A stretch of DNA of 64,000 nt from positions 248,001-312,000 of the forward strand of contig NC_017259.1 of NCBI RefSeq assembly GCF_000225465.1. Reading direction: 5' to 3'. Under the pieces are notes generated by a model. It was not told the DNA's origin. It ran no database searches and worked only from the letters and a program-made list of their open reading frames with translations. Source of the stretch: Buchnera aphidicola str. Ua (Uroleucon ambrosiae) (GTDB taxonomy: Bacteria; Pseudomonadota; Gammaproteobacteria; Enterobacterales; Enterobacteriaceae). Below are positions 1 through 8,846 of the stretch, one piece after another. The position numbers were made by a program, and so were the translations under genes. The first letter of the stretch is position 1, and each line of letters starts with the position of its first letter.

Positions 1-1608
1 AAATATCGTATTTCAAAAATATTTATTAATGGAAATTTTTCTCCATATCAAGGATTCATTAAAAAATTAATTAAAATTCATGCTAATGAGTTATATAATC
101 AAGAAAAAATTAATAGTATTATTGATGATATAACAAAATTATTATCTGAAAATGGATATATTGATGCTTTTGTTAGAGTAACTCCAAAAATTAATCATCA
201 AACAAAAACAATAGTATTAAATTTTCTTATTAATATAAAAAAACGTTTTTTTGTACATAGAATTCATTTTATCGGAAATAAAATTACTCAAGATAAAGTA
301 TTACGTCGTGAAATTAAACAAATGGAAGGAAAATATATTAATACAAATTTAATTGAATTAGGGAAAAAATCATTACAAAAAACAAAATATTTTAAGAATA
401 TCGAAATTATAAAAAAAATACATTCTTTAGGTTCTAATCAAATAGATATTTTTTATAAAGTTCAAGAACAGCCAACTGGTTCTATAAATTTTGGATTAGG
501 CTATGGAATGGATAATGGAATTAGTTTTAATACCTCTTTATCTCAAGATAATTTATTTGGTTCTGGAAATTCTTTTAAAGCTAGTATTATAAAAAATAAT
601 AATCAAAAATATGCAGATATATCAATAATTTATCCTTATTTTATATCAAATATTAAAGATTTAAATACTAGATTTTTTTATAATGATTTTAAATATAATT
701 TTAATAATTTTTCCTATCTTGTAAAAAAAACTTATGGATTAGAAAGCAGTTTAGGCATCATGATTAATAATTTTAATAACATAAATATTGGTTTGGGTTA
801 TACTCATAACGAAATAAATAATCAAGAAAAAACTATAGATACTTATAATATTAAATCTCAATCAATAGATTCGAATTTTTTAAAAGATAAAATAGTAAAT
901 AATTTTACTTTAAATTATTCTTGGATACATTCTGCTTTAGAATATTTTTACTTTCCTATTTCTGGAAATCAAATATATATGAGTGGAAAAAATACAATTC
1001 CAGGATCTGACAATAATTTTTACAAATTTATATTAGATAGCAAGCATTATTTCCAGCTGAATATGAACAAAGACTTTATTTTTTTTAGTCATGTTCATTT
1101 TGGAATAGGTAATATTTTAAATAAAGAAAAATTGCCTTTTTATGAAAATTTTTATGCTAATAGTGAAAATAATATTCGAGGATTTCGTATAAATACTATA
1201 GGCCCTAAAAAAATTCATAATATTGCTAATTTAAAAAATTGTATTGGACATATTAATAATAATAAATGTGAATCTATTGATTCTATTGGAGGTAATGCAA
1301 CTTTCACCACTAATCTAGAAATTATTACTCCTATTCCATTTATAGATCATCAATATTCTAACTATTTTCGTACTTCTTTATTTTTAGATGTTGGTAATAT
1401 TTGGGATATATCGTTATATAATGATAAAAAAATTGATATGTTTTCTTTAGAAAACAATATATTAAATAATATTCATTCATCAATTGGCGCATCATTACAA
1501 TGGTTGTCTCCAATTGGTCCATTATTTTTTTCTTATTCTATTCCTATGCAACAGGATAATAATTATGAGTTAGAACCATTTCAGTTTCATTTTGGGCGAA
1601 ATTGGTAA
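1..1608 (+). CDS. bamA: Outer membrane protein assembly factor BamA (5' end cut by window)
   Basis: BamA is the beta-barrel core of the BAM complex and inserts other barrel proteins into the outer membrane. The reading frame is open from base 1, so the signal peptide and first POTRA domains lie outside the window. The 535 visible residues begin near POTRA4, continue through POTRA5 (VLRRE then KQMEG, as in E. coli) and end in the barrel. Family marks are IRGF in the L6 loop, followed by NTIGPK, then SIGGNA, the WLSPIGPL strand, and a C-terminal aromatic residue (Trp) that acts as the barrel signal. The barrel is slightly shortened relative to E. coli. skp and lpxD, which follow bamA in E. coli, are missing; fabZ comes next. 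Confidence 0.96.
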   Translation, partial: KYRISKIFINGNFSPYQGFIKKLIKIHANELYNQEKINSIIDDITKLLSENGYIDAFVRVTPKINHQTKTIVLNFLINIKKRFFVHRIHFIGNKITQDKVLRREIKQMEGKYINTNLIELGKKSLQKTKYFKNIEIIKKIHSLGSNQIDIFYKVQEQPTGSINFGLGYGMDNGISFNTSLSQDNLFGSGNSFKASIIKNNNQKYADISIIYPYFISNIKDLNTRFFYNDFKYNFNNFSYLVKKTYGLESSLGIMINNFNNINIGLGYTHNEINNQEKTIDTYNIKSQSIDSNFLKDKIVNNFTLNYSWIHSALEYFYFPISGNQIYMSGKNTIPGSDNNFYKFILDSKHYFQLNMNKDFIFFSHVHFGIGNILNKEKLPFYENFYANSENNIRGFRINTIGPKKIHNIANLKNCIGHINNNKCESIDSIGGNATFTTNLEIITPIPFIDHQYSNYFRTSLFLDVGNIWDISLYNDKKIDMFSLENNILNNIHSSIGASLQWLSPIGPLFFSYSIPMQQDNNYELEPFQFHFGRNW

Positions 1609-1638
1609 TATTTAAAATAAACGTAATCTTTAAATGAT

Positions 1639-1686
1639 GTTATTAAAGATCATTTAATAATAATTTTTAATAACACAATATTTTTT
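1639..1686 (+). terminator. Possible terminator after bamA
   Basis: A 9-bp perfect inverted repeat (GTTATTAAA at 1639-1647, TTTAATAAC at 1666-1674) is followed by a run of six T at 1681-1686. It lies 30 bases after the bamA stop and before fabZ. The stem is almost all A-T, so strength is uncertain. Confidence 0.3.
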
Positions 1687-1716
1687 AATAAATCAATTTT
1701 AAATAGGTTAATATAT

Positions 1717-2166
1717 TTGAATAGGAAATATGATATTTTAAATATTAATAAAATTTTTGAAATTTTACCTCATCGTTATCCTTTTTTACTTATTGATCGG
1801 ATTGTGCATTTGGAAAATTTTAAATACTTAAAAGCAATTAAAAATTGCACTATTAATGAACCATATTTTCAAGGTCATTTTATAAAAGAACCAATTTTCC
1901 CTGGTGTGCTTATTATTGAGGCAATGGCTCAAGCATCAAGTATATTAATATATAAAAGTACAGGTCAATTAAATATTAATAAATTATATTATTTTGTCGG
2001 AATAGATAATGCCCGTTTTAAAAATATAGTTATTCCTGGAGATCAAATAATTATAGAAATAACTTTTTTGCAATCTAAAAGGAATATGTTTATTTTTAAA
2101 AATAAAGCTACAGTTAATAAAAATATAATTTGTAAATCTAAAATTATTTTTGCAAAAAAAATATAG
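1717..2166 (+). CDS. fabZ: (3R)-hydroxymyristoyl/acyl-ACP dehydratase FabZ
   Basis: FabZ dehydrates beta-hydroxyacyl-ACP in type II fatty acid elongation in the cytoplasm. The 149-residue hotdog-fold protein aligns end to end with E. coli FabZ (151 aa). It keeps PHRYPFLL near residue 18, the catalytic His54 in FQGHF and Glu68 in IIEAMAQA. The start is TTG at 1717, preceded by AGG at 1704-1706; the nearby ATG at 1730 is out of frame. In E. coli fabZ sits among lpxD, lpxA and lpxB. All three are absent here, which leaves FabZ serving phospholipid rather than lipid A acyl chains (inference). Confidence 0.96.
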   Translation: MNRKYDILNINKIFEILPHRYPFLLIDRIVHLENFKYLKAIKNCTINEPYFQGHFIKEPIFPGVLIIEAMAQASSILIYKSTGQLNINKLYYFVGIDNARFKNIVIPGDQIIIEITFLQSKRNMFIFKNKATVNKNIICKSKIIFAKKI

Positions 2167-2190
2167 TAATGTCAAAATTTCGGATGATAT

Positions 2191-5100
2191 ATGAATGAAC
2201 CAAAATTTGTTCACTTAAATGTACATAGTGATTACTCTATTATTGATGGATTATCAAAACCTGAAGATTTAATTATAAAAGCATCAGATTTAAACATGGC
2301 ATCTATTGCAATAACTGATTATAATAATTTATATGGTGTAATTAAATTTTATAAAACAGCTCATAAATTAGGTATTAAGCCTATTATAGGTGCGACAGTA
2401 AAATTTATTTCTAATTTAATCAATAATGAATTAACAACATTGACTATATTAGCATCAACTCAAGAAGGATATAAAAATTTAATTTTATTAATTTCTCGGG
2501 CATATCAAAAAGGATATATTAACAATAGTCATGTAACTATTGAAAAAAAATGGTTATCAGAATTGCATAAAGGATTAATATTACTTTCTGGAGGTTGTCA
2601 AGGTGAAATTGGAAAAATATTAATATATGGGAAATTAACATTAATATCTCATTGCATCTCTTTTTACCAAAAATATTTTCCTGATTCTTATTATTTGGAA
2701 TTGTTACGAACTAATAGAGATAATGAAGAAAATTATTTAAATTTAGCAGTAGATTTATCTTTATCGACAGGTATTCCTGTTGTTGCTACTAATAATGTAT
2801 GTTTTTTAAATAAAGAAGATTTTAACATTCATAAAATTAGAATTGCAATTAATGAAGGCGAAACATTGCAATGCTCAAAAATTCAGAATCATTATAGTAA
2901 TGAACAGTTTTTAAAAACTCCACAAGAGATGTGTGATCTTTTTTTAGATGTGCCAGAAGCATTAATCAATAGTGTAGAAATTGCAAAACGCTGTAATGTT
3001 TTTATATATTCTGGAAAATATTTTTTACCCAAATTTTTTACTGGTAATATAAGTGTTGAAAATTATTTAGTAAAAAAATCATATGAAGGCCTTAAGAAAC
3101 GTTTAAGTATTGTAAATGATAAAAAAAATATACAATATAAAGATATTTATATTCAATATAAAAAACGTTTAGATATGGAATTAAATGTCATTAATAAGAT
3201 GGGTTTTCCAAGTTATTTTTTAATTGTTATGGAATTCGTAAAATGGGCAAAAGATAATAATATACCAGTAGGTCCAGGACGAGGTTCTGGTGCAGGTTCT
3301 CTTGTGGCTTATGTATTAAATATTACTGAAGTGGATCCACTATCTTTTGATCTTTTATTTGAAAGATTTTTAAATCCAGAACGAATTTCATTGCCTGATT
3401 TTGATATTGATTTTTGTATGGAAAAACGTGATAAAGTGATTGATCATGTTTCAGAAATATATGGTAGAAGTGCAGTAGCACAAATAATTACTTTTGGTAC
3501 ATTAACTGCTAAAGCTGTTATTCGAGATGTAGGTCGAGTGTTAGGTTATCCATATGGATTTATTAATAAATTATCTAAATTAATACCTTTAGATCCAGGA
3601 ATTACTTTAAATGAAGTTTTTTCTCAGGGATCTGAATTATCTAATCTTTATAAAAATAATGAAGATGTAAAATATTTAATTGATTCTTCTAAAAAATTAG
3701 AAGGTATAAATAGAAATGTTGGTAAACATGCAGGAGGAGTAGTAATCTCGCCTACTAAAATTACTGATTTTTGTCCTTTATATTGCGATGAAAAAGGTAA
3801 TAATCCAGTTACTCAATTTGATAAAAATGATATAGAACATATAGGATTAGTTAAATTTGATTTTTTAGGTTTACGTACATTAACTATTATTAATCATACT
3901 GTTCAAATGATTAATATTAAATTAAATTCAAATAAACAATCAATCATCAATATTGATTCTATTCCTCTTAACGACAATAAATGCTTCGATTTATTAAAAA
4001 AATCTGAAACAACTGGTATATTTCAATTAGAATCTGATGGAATGAAAGATTTAATTAAAAGATTACAACCTGATTGTTTTGAAGATATCATTGCATTAGT
4101 TGCTCTTTTTAGACCCGGACCTTTACAATCTGGTATGGTTGATAATTTCATTAATCGAAAACATGGTCGTGAAAAAATTTCATATCCTGATGAAAAATGG
4201 CAACATAAATTATTGAAGCCTATTTTAGAATCAACGTATGGTATTATATTATACCAAGAACAAGTCATGCAAATAGCTCAAGTATTAGCTGGTTATACAT
4301 TAGGTAGTGCAGATATTTTAAGACGAGCAATGAGTAAAAAAAATTTGAAAGATATGTCAAAACAAAGAGTAATTTTTGAAGAAGGGTCTTATAAAAATGG
4401 TATTAGCAAAAAATTTTCAAGAAAAATTTTTGATATATTAGAAAAATTTGCAGGATATGGATTTAATAAATCTCATTCTGTGGCTTATGCTTTAGTATCA
4501 TATCAAACTTTATGGTTAAAAACACATTATCCTGCTGAATTTATGGCAGCTGCTATGACATCAGATATGGATAATACAGAAAAAATTATTGTTCTAGTTA
4601 ATGAATCTTTGAGCATGCAATTAAAGATTTTACCGCCAAATATCAATGTAAGCAATTATGAATTTTATGTTAATAATGACGGTCATATAGTATACGGTTT
4701 TGGTGCTATTAAGGGTATAGGAAAAAACTCAGCATGTGATATTGTTCGAGAACGCAAAAAAAATGGTTTTTTTCATGATTTTTTTGATTTTTGTATACGT
4801 ATGGGTGCTAATAAAATCTCACGTCGTGTTTTAGAAAAATTAATCATGTCTGGAAGTTATGATTGCTTAAACAAAAATCGTAATTATTTATTAAAATCAA
4901 TTGATGATGCTATTAAGGCATCAAAAGAATCTTTAAAAATAAAGTCTTTTAAGCAAGACAGTTTATTTGGCTTATTTAAAAATGAATTAGATCAAGTACA
5001 AAAAAATAATTGTATAAATATTCATGATTCTAAAAAAAATAATTTAAAAAATGAATATCAAGTATTAGGTTTATATCTCACAGGACATCCTATCCATCAA

Positions 5101-5694
5101 TATCTCAAAGAATTAAAAAACTATATTAATAATTTAACATTATCTAAATTACAATTTATTGATAAAAATAAAATGATTTTAGTTGTTGGAATAATTGTTT
5201 CTATTAATATTAAGATTACTAAGAACAAAAATCGTGTCGCTATTATTATATTAGATGATAATACTAGTCGTTTAGAAGTAGTCATTTTTTCAAATTTATT
5301 AAATTCACGCGAATATCTTTTAAAGTTAAATAATATTTTATTTGTCAAAGGTATGTTAAACGTCAATTTAATATATAAAAATTTTAAAATGACAGCTTAT
5401 AATATTATGAGCTTAGATGACATTAGAGAAATTAATATACATAAACTAACAATTATATTAAATCCAAAAAAAATAGATGATCTTTCTTTACAAAAGTTGT
5501 ATATATTTTTAGATCAACAAAATAGAGGTAATGTTCCTGTATTTATTTTTTATAATACAAAACAAACATTTTTAAATATAAAATTAAACAAAAAATGGTT
5601 AATAAAAATAACTGATAGTTTTTTAAATCAGCTAAAATTAATTCCAGGTTATGAAAAAGTCAAATTAGATTATCATAAAAATCATTTTCTTTAA
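2191..5694 (+). CDS. dnaE: DNA polymerase III alpha subunit
   Basis: This is the replicative polymerase subunit (C family), which works with DnaQ epsilon and the beta clamp at the fork. It has 1167 residues (E. coli 1160) and is collinear throughout. The order is an N-terminal PHP domain (VHSDYS near residue 12), the palm with catalytic Asp403 and Asp405 in PDFDIDF and Asp557 in KFDFLGL, fingers, a helix-hairpin-helix region, an internal clamp-binding motif QDSLF at 922-926, and an OB fold followed by the tau-binding C-terminus. It starts 24 bases after fabZ; rnhB, which precedes dnaE in E. coli, is gone. It converges with proS. Confidence 0.98.
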   Translation: MNEPKFVHLNVHSDYSIIDGLSKPEDLIIKASDLNMASIAITDYNNLYGVIKFYKTAHKLGIKPIIGATVKFISNLINNELTTLTILASTQEGYKNLILLISRAYQKGYINNSHVTIEKKWLSELHKGLILLSGGCQGEIGKILIYGKLTLISHCISFYQKYFPDSYYLELLRTNRDNEENYLNLAVDLSLSTGIPVVATNNVCFLNKEDFNIHKIRIAINEGETLQCSKIQNHYSNEQFLKTPQEMCDLFLDVPEALINSVEIAKRCNVFIYSGKYFLPKFFTGNISVENYLVKKSYEGLKKRLSIVNDKKNIQYKDIYIQYKKRLDMELNVINKMGFPSYFLIVMEFVKWAKDNNIPVGPGRGSGAGSLVAYVLNITEVDPLSFDLLFERFLNPERISLPDFDIDFCMEKRDKVIDHVSEIYGRSAVAQIITFGTLTAKAVIRDVGRVLGYPYGFINKLSKLIPLDPGITLNEVFSQGSELSNLYKNNEDVKYLIDSSKKLEGINRNVGKHAGGVVISPTKITDFCPLYCDEKGNNPVTQFDKNDIEHIGLVKFDFLGLRTLTIINHTVQMINIKLNSNKQSIINIDSIPLNDNKCFDLLKKSETTGIFQLESDGMKDLIKRLQPDCFEDIIALVALFRPGPLQSGMVDNFINRKHGREKISYPDEKWQHKLLKPILESTYGIILYQEQVMQIAQVLAGYTLGSADILRRAMSKKNLKDMSKQRVIFEEGSYKNGISKKFSRKIFDILEKFAGYGFNKSHSVAYALVSYQTLWLKTHYPAEFMAAAMTSDMDNTEKIIVLVNESLSMQLKILPPNINVSNYEFYVNNDGHIVYGFGAIKGIGKNSACDIVRERKKNGFFHDFFDFCIRMGANKISRRVLEKLIMSGSYDCLNKNRNYLLKSIDDAIKASKESLKIKSFKQDSLFGLFKNELDQVQKNNCINIHDSKKNNLKNEYQVLGLYLTGHPIHQYLKELKNYINNLTLSKLQFIDKNKMILVVGIIVSINIKITKNKNRVAIIILDDNTSRLEVVIFSNLLNSREYLLKLNNILFVKGMLNVNLIYKNFKMTAYNIMSLDDIREINIHKLTIILNPKKIDDLSLQKLYIFLDQQNRGNVPVFIFYNTKQTFLNIKLNKKWLIKITDSFLNQLKLIPGYEKVKLDYHKNHFL

Positions 5695-5721
5695 AATATC
5701 TTAATTAATTTAATATATTTT

Positions 5722-7443
5722 TTATGATTGCATTATTTTTTGATAAATATAGTTAATTATATCTTTCAGATTTATTAAAATATTTTTTTTATGTTTTCTT
5801 TCAGAATATTCTACATTATTGTTTTTAATTAAATTTTCACTAATGATAATTCGGTGTGGAATACCAATCAAATCCATATCATGAAACATAACACCTGGTC
5901 GTATATTTCGATCATCTAATATAATATCTATTCCTATTTTTTTAAAATCTTGATATAAAATATGTGATATTTCTTGAATTTTATTAGATTGATGCATATT
6001 TATGGGTAAAATTACAACTTCAAAAGGCGCAATAATACTAGGCCAAATAATACCATGATTATCATGATTTTGTTCAATAATTGCTGCTGTAATACGATTA
6101 ATTCCAATGCCATAACATCCCATATAAGTATTTATTTTTTTGCTATTTTTTGTTGTCACAAATGATTGTATTTTTTTAGAATATTTTTGACCAATTTGAA
6201 ATATATGTCCAATTTCAATACTTTTTTTAATGTTTAAATATCCTGAACCATCAGGACTTAAATCATCTTCTGTTACTTTTCTTATATCTTTAATTGTAGG
6301 CATAGGTAAATCAATATGCCAATTGACATTAACAAAAAAATAATTATTATTATTTGCACCAATAGTAAAATTTTTCATTTTACAAACAGAAATATCAGCA
6401 ATAATAGGAAATTTTAAACCTAATGGTCCTAAAAATTTTTTTTTCAATCCTGTTAATAAAAAAATTTCTTTTTCATCAAGTAAAATAATTGGTTTATCTG
6501 ATGTATGAATTTTTTCTATTTTAAATAAATTTAATTCATGATCACCTCGTATTAATAATGCAATAATTGATTGAATATTCTGATTTTGTATACGAATTAA
6601 AACTGTTTTTATTTGATTTTTTAATGGAATATTAATTTTTTTAGAAAAAATTATAGATTTTTTATTTTTAATATTTTTTATATCAACTTGATATTGATTA
6701 GGATTTTTGAAAAAATTAATGGTATCTAAAGATTGAGCCATATTTATATTAGAAGAATATGATTTATTTTTAGAAAATACTATTTCATCTTCTCCATTTT
6801 TAGAAAATGCTTGAAATTCATGAGAGATATTTCCTCCCATAGAACCAGAATCAGCTTTGACGACACAAAAATCTAAATTCATTTTTTTAAAAATATTTAT
6901 ATAAGCGATATAAAATTTATTATAAGTATTTTCTAAACAAGACTGATCACAATGAAAAGAATACGCATCTTTCATGTTAAATTCACGTGTTCTAATGATT
7001 CCAAAACGTGGTCGTATTTCATCTCTAAATTTATTTTGTATCTGATATATAATTAATGGAAGTTCTTTATATGAATTAATTTCAGAACCGATAAAATATG
7101 TGATCATTTCTTCATTAGTAGGTCCTAAAATGAATTGATTTTTATGACGATCAGAGAATTTTAATAATTCTTCTCCAAATAAATTTAATCTTCCACTATT
7201 TTCCCATAAATTTTTAGATTGCATAATCGGCATTGATATTTCTAATGCATTAATTTTTTTCATTTCTTTTTTAATAATTTTTTTAATTTTATTTAGTACC
7301 CTAATTCCTGTCGGTAACCATATGTATACACCTGAAGATGTTTTTCGAATCATTCCGCTTCTTAACATTAATTGATGACTAATAATTTTTGCATCATATG
7401 GTGTATCTTTTAAAGTGAATAATAAATATTGACTAGTAAGCAT
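5722..7443 (-). CDS. proS: Prolyl-tRNA synthetase
   Basis: ProRS charges tRNA-Pro (class II synthetase). From ATG 7443 the protein has 573 residues (E. coli 572) and begins MLTSQYLLFTLK, matching the E. coli N-terminus. The frame runs 18 codons further upstream to 7497, but that stretch has no counterpart. Seen are motif 1 around WLPTG, motif 2 with FRDE and RPRFG then REFNMKDAYSFH, the inserted editing domain (about 230-390, including ALLIRGDHELN) and motif 3 with GIGINR. It converges with dnaE, 27 bases apart, and is divergent from flhB. Confidence 0.96.
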   Translation of the reverse strand: MLTSQYLLFTLKDTPYDAKIISHQLMLRSGMIRKTSSGVYIWLPTGIRVLNKIKKIIKKEMKKINALEISMPIMQSKNLWENSGRLNLFGEELLKFSDRHKNQFILGPTNEEMITYFIGSEINSYKELPLIIYQIQNKFRDEIRPRFGIIRTREFNMKDAYSFHCDQSCLENTYNKFYIAYINIFKKMNLDFCVVKADSGSMGGNISHEFQAFSKNGEDEIVFSKNKSYSSNINMAQSLDTINFFKNPNQYQVDIKNIKNKKSIIFSKKINIPLKNQIKTVLIRIQNQNIQSIIALLIRGDHELNLFKIEKIHTSDKPIILLDEKEIFLLTGLKKKFLGPLGLKFPIIADISVCKMKNFTIGANNNNYFFVNVNWHIDLPMPTIKDIRKVTEDDLSPDGSGYLNIKKSIEIGHIFQIGQKYSKKIQSFVTTKNSKKINTYMGCYGIGINRITAAIIEQNHDNHGIIWPSIIAPFEVVILPINMHQSNKIQEISHILYQDFKKIGIDIILDDRNIRPGVMFHDMDLIGIPHRIIISENLIKNNNVEYSERKHKKNILINLKDIINYIYQKIMQS

Positions 7444-7697
7444 TGATTTAGTTCTCAAAATAATATTTTTATTATGAAAAATGAATATATTATACAATAA
7501 TTTTTATTTCATATAAAAAAATATTTTTTTGCTTATACAATTTATATATACAATATATATATTTAATTTATTTAATAAATTTAATGAAGTGTTATTTGTA
7601 TAATTATCTGATATTTTTAATAAAATTTACTTGTTTTTTTTTCATACAGAGGTTTAATAAAATTTTTATATATTTAAATAGGTTAAAATATTAAAAA
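7444..7697. other. Divergent intergenic region proS/flhB
   Basis: This is 254 bases of AT-rich DNA that must hold the promoters of proS (minus) and flhB (plus). A TATAAT hexamer at 7599-7604 is the best -10 candidate for flhB, but no convincing -35 lies 16-18 bases upstream. No small gene was seen. Confidence 0.35.
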
Positions 7698-8846
7698 ATG
7701 AATCATAGTACAAATGAAGACAAAACAGAAAATCCCACCGAACATCATATTAAGAAATTTCAAAAAAAAGGAAAAACAAAATATTCTAGAGAATTAAATT
7801 CTTTTTTAATTATATCAGTTGGATGTATAAATATATGGTGGTGTAAAGATGATATTGTTTTGAATTTAAGTAAAATTATTTTAAAGAGTTTTTATTTTAA
7901 TAGAAATATCTTATTAAATAATAATAACTTATTAGAAATATTAATATTATTAAAAAATATGTTCTTTGCTCTATTTCCATTTTTCATTTCTTTACTTATA
8001 GTTATTATTATACCTCCGATTGTATTTAGTGGGATTAAATTTAATTTCAGATTATTAAAATTTGATTTTATAAAATTAAATCCATTTAATGGCTTAAAAA
8101 ACATATTTTCTTTTCAAATATTTATAGAATTTTATAAGATTATATTAAAAATTATTTTAGTTAGCATTATATCTTTTTGGTATTTATGGTTTTCTTTTTC
8201 TAAAATATTATTTTTAATTTATCAAAATTATTTATCTGCGTTACTAAATGGTTTTAATATAATAGCTACTTGTTGTTTTTTAGTTATACTAGGCTTAATG
8301 CCTATAGTTCTTTTTGATATTTTTTGGCAGCAATTTAGTTATTATAAAAAATTAAAAATGACTCGTCAGGAAATAAAAGAGGAATCAAAAGAGCAAGATG
8401 GACATCCAAATATTAAAATGCGTATTCGTCGAGAAATGAAGGCTACTGTACGAAGAAGAATGATGTCAGATATTCCTAAAGCAGATGTCATTATCACTAA
8501 TCCTATACATTATTCTGTAGCGCTTAAATATGATGCAGAAAAAATGGATGCTCCTAAAGTAATAGCAAAAGGAATAGGTAAAATGGCTATAAAAATAAAA
8601 ATGTTAGCTATTAAACATAATGTTGCTGTGATTTCTTCACCGTTATTAGCACGAGCATTATATCGTTATTCTGAAATAGGACAATATATCCCTGGTGCAT
8701 TTTATAAAGTTGTTGCAGAAATTTTAGCATGGGTTTGGAAGGTTCGACAATGGAAAAAAGAAGGTGGTGTTTTTCCTGAAAAACCTAATAATTTATCGAT
8801 TCCATCAGAATTTCATGTTAAAGGAGAACATAAAAATAATGATTAA
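7698..8846 (+). CDS. flhB: Flagellar export gate switch protein FlhB
   Basis: FlhB is an inner membrane protein of the flagellar type III export gate that switches substrate class after self-cleavage of its cytoplasmic domain. It has 382 residues, the same as E. coli, with four hydrophobic segments between about residues 30 and 215 and then the basic linker and FlhB-C domain. The cleavage loop reads NPIH (268-271) where the family has NPTH; Asn and Pro, which flank the scissile bond, are kept. flhA overlaps its last 8 bases, so the two are translationally coupled. Buchnera is known to build hook-basal-body structures without filaments, presumably used for export. Confidence 0.95.
   Translation: MNHSTNEDKTENPTEHHIKKFQKKGKTKYSRELNSFLIISVGCINIWWCKDDIVLNLSKIILKSFYFNRNILLNNNNLLEILILLKNMFFALFPFFISLLIVIIIPPIVFSGIKFNFRLLKFDFIKLNPFNGLKNIFSFQIFIEFYKIILKIILVSIISFWYLWFSFSKILFLIYQNYLSALLNGFNIIATCCFLVILGLMPIVLFDIFWQQFSYYKKLKMTRQEIKEESKEQDGHPNIKMRIRREMKATVRRRMMSDIPKADVIITNPIHYSVALKYDAEKMDAPKVIAKGIGKMAIKIKMLAIKHNVAVISSPLLARALYRYSEIGQYIPGAFYKVVAEILAWVWKVRQWKKEGGVFPEKPNNLSIPSEFHVKGEHKNND

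Noticed and set aside
7443-7497. Eighteen extra N-terminal residues of ProRS
   Set aside because: The stretch has no counterpart in the family and the internal ATG 7443 aligns exactly with the E. coli start. It may be untranslated leader.
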